Positions 43,893-48,349 of a DNA stretch of 48,349 bases are shown here, in pieces. The notes under the pieces are model-generated. The model ran no database searches, had not been told where the DNA came from, and saw only the letters and a program-made list of their open reading frames with translations. How positions within the stretch are numbered: position 1 is the first letter of the stretch; every line of letters begins with the position of its first letter. Position numbers and translations under genes: made by a program. The stretch is from Mucilaginibacter sp. Its GTDB lineage: Bacteria; Bacteroidota; Bacteroidia; Sphingobacteriales; Sphingobacteriaceae. The stretch spans positions 1-48,349 of the forward strand of contig JAQBOU010000264.1 of assembly GCA_028287865.1 (NCBI GenBank). Direction: 5' to 3'.

Positions 43893-44021
43893 AGGGGAGT
43901 TACGTCCTGGGGGTACCGGATGGGATTGTTTTTTTGAAGAATAATAATTAATCAAGTCAACTCCCCTTTAGGGATGGGGCTAAAACATTTAAATTAACTC
44001 CCCCTTTAGGGGGTCGGGGGG
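43877..44021. repeat. Three-copy CCCCTTTAGGGG-type palindromic repeat between miaB and the sigma-54 activator
   Basis: A copy at 43877-43902 is inverted relative to one at 43995-44021; apart from one inserted base and one or two substitutions they are complementary. A third, shorter copy is at 43959-43979. Each holds a C4-5 TTTA G4-5 core (or its complement) with a G-rich flank. The first copy supplies the miaB stop codon; the third ends one base before the ATG of the next gene. No gene is seen in the 130-base spacer. Confidence 0.82.
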
Positions 44022-44022
44022 T

Positions 44023-45255
44023 ATGGAAATACAAGAAATAAAACAACGCTTTGGGATCATCGGCAATTCGCCTTTGCTTAACAGAGCTATAAATATAGCA
44101 AACCAGGTTGCGCCCACTGATATTTCCGTTTTAATAACCGGGGAAAGCGGCAGTGGTAAGGAAGTGTTTTCGCATATCATCCATCAAATGAGCCCACGCA
44201 AGCATGGGCCTTTTATTGCGGTTAACTGCGGTGCTATACCCGAGGGAACAATTGATTCAGAACTATTCGGCCACGAAAAAGGGGCATATACGGGTGCTGT
44301 TGGCGAGCGCAAAGGATATTTTGAAACGGTAAACGGCGGAACCATATTTTTAGACGAGATTGCCGAAATGCCGTTAGGTACCCAGGCCCGTTTATTAAGG
44401 GTGCTGGAATCCGGGCAATATATAAAAGTGGGCTCATCAAAGGTCGAAAAAACCAATGTGCGGGTAATTGCTGCTACCAACGTTGATGTTTATGAAGCTG
44501 TTAAAAATGGCAAATTCAGGGAAGATCTTTATTATCGTTTAAATACGGTTCCCTTACGCATTCCACCCCTGCGCGACAGGAAAGAGGATGTTTATTTGTT
44601 ATTCAGGAAATTTACTTCTGATTTTACAGATAAATACCGCACGCCGCCAATCCAGCTGGATGAGGATGCACAGCAGATATTGATTAATTATTCGTGGCCG
44701 GGTAACATAAGGCAATTAAAAAATATGGCCGAACAGTTGGCGGTATTAGAACGCGACAGAATAATTACAGGTCAAACTTTGTTATCCTATATTCCGGCGG
44801 AAGCAACCGGTAGAAACTTGCCGATGCGTTTGGACAATCAGCCAAAAGAAGATTTCTCTGAACGGGATATTTTGTATAAGGTGTTGTTTGACATGAAGCG
44901 GGATATGGTCGAGCTAAAAAAACTAGTTGCGGATATTATTGAGCATGGAGGTGTTTCTGTTAATCATGCCACTCATTCTCAAACATTAAACCAGTTATAC
45001 CGCGATATTGAATTGCCCGGTACAACTGATACACAATTTACACTACAGCAACCCGTTAACAATAACAGTACAAATCCGTATAATATAACCCATGAGGCTG
45101 AAGAGGTTGAAGAGTCGCTGTCTTTGATTGATAAAGAATCGGACTTGATCCGTAAGGCCTTAAAAAAGCATAAAGGCAAACGCAAACTCGCAGCAAATGA
45201 ATTGGGAATTTCTGAAAGGACCTTGTACAGGAAGATAAAAGAATTAAATTTATAA
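44023..45255 (+). CDS. Sigma-54-dependent transcriptional activator, receiver-less NtrC family
   Basis: The 410-residue protein starts almost directly with the AAA+ domain: Walker A GESGSGKE (40-47), GAYTGA (87-92, a GAFTGA variant that contacts sigma-54), Walker B GGTIFLDE (105-112), and the ELFGHEKGAYTGAV and RLLRVLESG signatures. It ends in a Fis-type helix-turn-helix (about 385-408, KLAANELGISERTLYRKIKEL). No N-terminal sensory or receiver domain is present, so activity may be set by expression or by a partner protein. Its ATG is one base after a palindromic repeat, which leaves no normal leader. The lptE gene starts 8 bases after it. Targets are unknown. Confidence 0.92.
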   Translation: MEIQEIKQRFGIIGNSPLLNRAINIANQVAPTDISVLITGESGSGKEVFSHIIHQMSPRKHGPFIAVNCGAIPEGTIDSELFGHEKGAYTGAVGERKGYFETVNGGTIFLDEIAEMPLGTQARLLRVLESGQYIKVGSSKVEKTNVRVIAATNVDVYEAVKNGKFREDLYYRLNTVPLRIPPLRDRKEDVYLLFRKFTSDFTDKYRTPPIQLDEDAQQILINYSWPGNIRQLKNMAEQLAVLERDRIITGQTLLSYIPAEATGRNLPMRLDNQPKEDFSERDILYKVLFDMKRDMVELKKLVADIIEHGGVSVNHATHSQTLNQLYRDIELPGTTDTQFTLQQPVNNNSTNPYNITHEAEEVEESLSLIDKESDLIRKALKKHKGKRKLAANELGISERTLYRKIKELNL

Positions 45256-45263
45256 TTAAATTA

Positions 45264-45788
45264 ATGAAGAATATCCGGGGTATATCTATTGCACTTATTG
45301 GTTTTATATTAGTTATTGTGCCATATTCCTGCACAATAAAATTAACCGGGTCATCAATTCCCATTAATATGAAAACCATAAGGGTTGATTTTTTCGAAAA
45401 TAACGCAGCATTAGTAGTAAATACTTTAAGCACGCAGTTTACGGAAACTTTAAAAGCACTTATCAGAAACACCACCCGTTTAAGTATTGTAAGGACTGAA
45501 GAGGCGGATGCTTCCCTTTCGGGATCTATTACCGATTATAATATTTCACCGGTATCAGTAAATGCTACAGCAAACAATGTGGCGCCTATTGCAGGTGCCA
45601 GCCAGTTAACTATTACAGTTAGTGTAAAATATGTAGATAACATTAATAAAAAAAATAGTTTCCAGCAATCGTTTACTAAGTCTGAACCCTTTACAGGTGA
45701 TATCGCAACACATGAGCAAACTTTGATAACAGATCTTAATAAACAGATAACCGAAGATATTTTTAATAAGGCCTTTGCAAATTGGTAA
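45264..45788 (+). CDS. lptE: LptE family LPS-assembly lipoprotein
   Basis: The 174-residue protein has an N-terminal hydrophobic signal with a weak lipobox ending at Cys23 (PYSC). The mature domain has the LptE pattern: short strand KTIRVDFFEN, a helix ending in LSTQFTETLKALI, LSIVRTEEADASLSGSITDYNI, and a C-terminal helix (THEQTLITDLNKQITEDIFNKAF). LptE plugs and stabilises the LptD channel that places LPS in the outer leaflet. The protein sits between the sigma-54 activator and an acidic protein, an order I recall from other Bacteroidota. lptC is at the far end of the window, about 43 kb away. Confidence 0.85.
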   Translation: MKNIRGISIALIGFILVIVPYSCTIKLTGSSIPINMKTIRVDFFENNAALVVNTLSTQFTETLKALIRNTTRLSIVRTEEADASLSGSITDYNISPVSVNATANNVAPIAGASQLTITVSVKYVDNINKKNSFQQSFTKSEPFTGDIATHEQTLITDLNKQITEDIFNKAFANW

Positions 45789-45809
45789 TCAATTAGTAGT
45801 TTCAACCAC

Positions 45810-47399
45810 GTGGATCAATATAGCAATAACAGTGAGAATGAATTTTTATGGGCACTATTAGCAACTCCTGCTAGTGATGCTCGTTTATATGCCAATAAAT
45901 TACAAAGGCTGGTTGATGATTTTCCTCAAAGCGGCATTTTACATGCTTTGCTGGCCCATGCAAGTGATGACAAAAATCTGAAACAGGCATCTGTTTATTT
46001 TAATCCAACCTCGTTATATAAGTTAATTAATGCCCCGGCTTCTTTTAAAGGAGTATCGGACGAAAATATTGTTACTCAGGGTATCAGCGGCAATGGTAAC
46101 AGCCATCGGCCCATTGATGAAGCTTTTAAAGACGAACCGGTTTTTAGAGAAAGTTATTTTAATGAACCGGCTGAAACCAGCGCGGAGGTAAATGAACCGG
46201 TTCAAACCCCCAACGGGGATGAATCATCAGAATCTTATATAAATGAAGAGGAAGGGCATCATTTTACCGAAGTAATCGAGGAACCCCAGGCTGAAGCTCC
46301 GGCAGAAACTACAGATGCGGATGTGCATTCCTCTTTTTTTTCGGAGCCGAAACCGGAGGTCGAAGGTGATGACCATGAAGAATCAATCATTGATGACCAT
46401 GTTGATGAAGCATACGATGCGATGTCGTCCCGTATAAAAGCTGCATTGGAAGGTCATTCAATAATGAATAATGGCAGTGCCGTGCAAGTTGAAACCGCTA
46501 AGGATGCGACTCAGGAACAACCGGTTGTTGAGCCTGCAGATGAACATCCTCAGGATGAAGAAGAAAAGCATCCGGTTGAAGAAGACGTTTACGACGAGAT
46601 AGTTAGTATTGAAAATATAAGCTTGGAGCAGGCTGAGGCAGCAGATCATGATAAAAAAGCATTAACGCCTGCTGAAGCTACTTCGGCAAATGAAGGTGAT
46701 ATTCAAAATAAAGAGGAAGAACCATCCGGCAATGTGGAAAGTTTTACCGGAAATGATCAGACCGAGACGGAACATTTTACTTTTGCCGAAAGTGAACCCG
46801 CTGAACAGGAAGAAAGCCACGCATCCTTCTCAATGGAAAATGTTGGCGCTTCAACGAAACCAGATACGGAGCAACAGGATTTATCAAAGTACCACGACGA
46901 AAAAATGCCTTATAGCTTTATGTGGTGGCTTGATAAAACCCGGAGGGAACATGCAGGGATATCCCAACCCTATGCGAAACCTGAAACATCCGCAGCTGTT
47001 AGTAAGGGGAAAGACCCTGCTGATGAATTGCAGCAGCAGTACTACGAAAATATTTTTCATATCACCTCGGTTGAAGAGTTGGATAAAAGCACTGCGCCAT
47101 ACGCGCCAACTGCTAAATTTACCCCAAAGCGCAAAGAGCAGATTATTATTCAACGCTTTATTGAAGAAGAGCCGCAGATACGGCCTCAAAGCAGTGATAA
47201 GTTAGATAACGAAAACAAGGCCAAGAAAAGCTCGGAAGACCGCGATGAACTGGTAACGGAAACATTAGCTGCTATTTATACAGATCAGATGCTTTATCAC
47301 AAAGCAATAGCCTCTTACAAAAAATTGATCTTGAAATTCCCGGAAAAAAGCCGTTACTTTGCCGGGAAGATTGAACAGTTAGAAAAGAAAACCAACTAA
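45810..47399 (+). CDS. Conserved acidic cytoplasmic protein with disordered middle and a TPR-like C-terminus
   Basis: The 529-residue protein has no signal peptide. Start is GTG 45810. Three regions are visible: an N-terminal helical part (about 1-75, FLWALLATPASDARLYANKL), a very acidic Glu/Ala/Pro/Ser-rich middle (about 100-350) that is probably disordered, and a C-terminal part with PYSFMWWLDKTRREHAG (about 368-384) and a final TPR-like helix pair (about 478-527, ETLAAIYTDQMLYHKAIASY). I do not know its function. It is encoded 21 bases after lptE and 10 bases before secG, so a role near LPS assembly or protein export is possible, but that is an inference from position alone. Confidence 0.75.
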   Translation: MDQYSNNSENEFLWALLATPASDARLYANKLQRLVDDFPQSGILHALLAHASDDKNLKQASVYFNPTSLYKLINAPASFKGVSDENIVTQGISGNGNSHRPIDEAFKDEPVFRESYFNEPAETSAEVNEPVQTPNGDESSESYINEEEGHHFTEVIEEPQAEAPAETTDADVHSSFFSEPKPEVEGDDHEESIIDDHVDEAYDAMSSRIKAALEGHSIMNNGSAVQVETAKDATQEQPVVEPADEHPQDEEEKHPVEEDVYDEIVSIENISLEQAEAADHDKKALTPAEATSANEGDIQNKEEEPSGNVESFTGNDQTETEHFTFAESEPAEQEESHASFSMENVGASTKPDTEQQDLSKYHDEKMPYSFMWWLDKTRREHAGISQPYAKPETSAAVSKGKDPADELQQQYYENIFHITSVEELDKSTAPYAPTAKFTPKRKEQIIIQRFIEEEPQIRPQSSDKLDNENKAKKSSEDRDELVTETLAAIYTDQMLYHKAIASYKKLILKFPEKSRYFAGKIEQLEKKTN

Positions 47400-47409
47400 T
47401 ATATAAGAA

Positions 47410-47790
47410 ATGTATTTACTATTGCTGATCATAGCGATCATTGTGTGCGGCCTTTTGATACTTATGGTATTGATACAAAACCCTAAAGGCGGTGGCTTAT
47501 CATCAAATTTTTCAAGTTCGTCACAATTGATGGGCGTTCAAAAAACAGGTGATTTCTTAGAAAAAGGAACCTGGATACTTGCCATAACTTTAATGGTTTT
47601 ATCACTGGCAATGAATGTTGCGGTAAAAAATGGTACAGAAAAGTCTGGTAACGCTGATTTAAACGAGAAAATTCAAAAGGCTTCTAAACCAACAGCTTCA
47701 CCGGCAACTGCTCCAATGACGATGCCGGTTACCCCACAGCCAACTACTACGCAACCGGCTGCAAAGCCCGCTGCTCCTGTAAAGAAATAA
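47410..47790 (+). CDS. secG: Preprotein translocase subunit SecG
   Basis: The 126-residue protein has two transmembrane helices (about 1-22 and 55-76) with the family motif LIQNPKGGGLSSNFSSSSQLMGV between them, which identifies SecG, the small SecYEG subunit that aids SecA-driven export. The C-terminal tail (about 85-126) is rich in Pro, Thr and Ala, longer than in Proteobacteria. It lies 10 bases after the acidic protein gene and is followed by a strong terminator at 47812-47838, so it ends the lptE-containing transcript. Confidence 0.93.
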   Translation: MYLLLLIIAIIVCGLLILMVLIQNPKGGGLSSNFSSSSQLMGVQKTGDFLEKGTWILAITLMVLSLAMNVAVKNGTEKSGNADLNEKIQKASKPTASPATAPMTMPVTPQPTTTQPAAKPAAPVKK

Positions 47791-47811
47791 CTATTTTAAC
47801 ATATTTATTTA

Positions 47812-47838
47812 AAGGCTCCGTAATCCGGGGCCTTTTTT
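47812..47838 (+). terminator. Rho-independent terminator after secG
   Basis: AAGGCTCCG (47812-47820) pairs with CGGGGCCTT (47826-47834), nine pairs including one G-U, around a 5-base loop, and is followed by T residues (to 47838). The rest of the 291-base spacer before groES (47839-48081) holds no gene that I can see and no clear CIRCE element. Confidence 0.85.
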
Positions 47839-48081
47839 ATTGGCGGTGGTGTGGGTTGTAGCTAATCCAAGTTTATAGGAGCTCGTTTTATTCGGGAAAA
47901 GTTACTGACACGATGGCATTTGATGTTAAACTAATATTAACTTGAATCCCGCCGGACAGTCAAATCTGACAATAAAACAGTATTATATGTCAATTAGCCT
48001 GCAAGCCTGCTGCTTGGCATAATTGATGAGCAATTGCCAGCGAAACTTAAATTATTATAAAAATTTAAATATTGTATAACT

Positions 48082-48349
48082 ATGTCATTAAACATTAAAC
48101 CTATCGGAGACAGGGTAGTAGTGGAAGCTGCTCCGGCCGAAGAAAAAACTGCCTCTGGAATCATCATTCCGGATACTGCAAAAGAAAAACCTCAGCGCGG
48201 AACTATCGTTGCTGTTGGTGACGGAAAAGTAGATGAGCCTTTAACTGTTAAAGTTGGTGACCAGGTTTTATATGGTAAATATGCCGGTACCGAAATTACT
48301 TACGAAGGCAAAGAGTACTTAATTATGCGTGAAACTGATATCTACGCAG
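48082..48349 (+). CDS. groES: Co-chaperonin GroES, 3' end cut by the window
   Basis: The ATG at 48082 opens a frame with no stop to the window end (89 full codons). The product starts [16 protein letters not shown] and has the mobile-loop segment [19 protein letters not shown] and the [15 protein letters not shown] strand, which identify GroES, the lid of the GroEL chamber. Only a few C-terminal residues are missing (family 91-97). It has its own transcript start after the secG terminator; groEL most likely follows beyond the window. Confidence 0.95.
   Translation, partial: MSLNIKPIGDRVVVEAAPAEEKTASGIIIPDTAKEKPQRGTIVAVGDGKVDEPLTVKVGDQVLYGKYAGTEITYEGKEYLIMRETDIYA

Noticed and set aside
48017-48040. 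TTGGCATAATTGATGAGC before groES as a sigma-54 (-24/-12) promoter
   Set aside because: The GC of the -12 box is not at the required 10-base distance from GG, and the -12 sequence does not match TTGC.
47839-48081. CIRCE heat-shock operator upstream of groES
   Set aside because: No TTAGCACTC-N9-GAGTGCTAA or close variant is present; only short unrelated dyads such as TGACA...TGTCA are seen.

Overview
The window is a compact, AT-rich, core-type chromosome segment from a member of the Bacteroidota, most likely family Sphingobacteriaceae (Mucilaginibacter/Pedobacter-like). The evidence is protein content (SprA of the type IX secretion system, DUF2480, DUF3108, DUF3109, DUF4292, a GIN-domain protein), gene orders that I recall as typical of this group (coaX-porin-like-lptC-ppiD; malic enzyme-ruvA-sprA; miaB-sigma54 activator-lptE-hypothetical-secG-groES), weak Shine-Dalgarno sequences and promoter -7 elements of the TAnnTTTG type. 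The genus is an inference. I see no tRNA, rRNA, prophage, transposase, CRISPR array or defence island.

Layout. 1-6408: end of coaX, an outer-membrane protein, lptC, a PpiD-like chaperone, then DUF2480, DUF3108 and DUF3109 proteins. 6499-9276: GDP-mannose 4,6-dehydratase and a Wzi/RemB-like outer-membrane protein. 9323-17805: housekeeping genes in mixed orientation (dxs, scpA, glyA, an orphan receiver protein, a ComF-family protein, rlmN, an amidohydrolase, acylphosphatase). 17845-26084: a same-strand envelope cluster (flippase, dut, TPR protein, DUF4292 lipoprotein, EnvC-like protein, two TatA/B-type proteins) ending with gatA. 26144-37645: MltD-like transglycosylase, malic enzyme, ruvA and the 2348-residue sprA. 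37776-42266, minus strand: a GIN-domain protein and two tandem AsmA-like paralogues. 42384-48349: miaB, a sigma-54 activator, lptE, an acidic conserved protein, secG and the start of groES.

Functional theme. Much of the window builds or serves the cell envelope: LPS transport (LptC and LptE), outer-membrane protein maturation (PpiD-like), peptidoglycan turnover (EnvC-like, MltD-like), surface polysaccharide (Gmd, flippase, Wzi-like), and protein export by Sec, Tat and type IX routes (SecG, TatA/B, SprA).

Most interesting signal. It lies in repeats rather than in an unknown operon. Short, low-complexity word repeats and palindromes sit at gene ends and in several cases contain the host gene's stop codon: the 29-nt inverted repeat at scpA, the heptad array and 27-bp duplication at sprA, and the CCCCTTTAGGGG-type palindromes that end miaB and abut the sigma-54 activator's start codon. 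A related insertion appears to sit in frame inside miaB and adds about 35 residues to the enzyme. Similar elements lie after lptC, glyA and rlmN.
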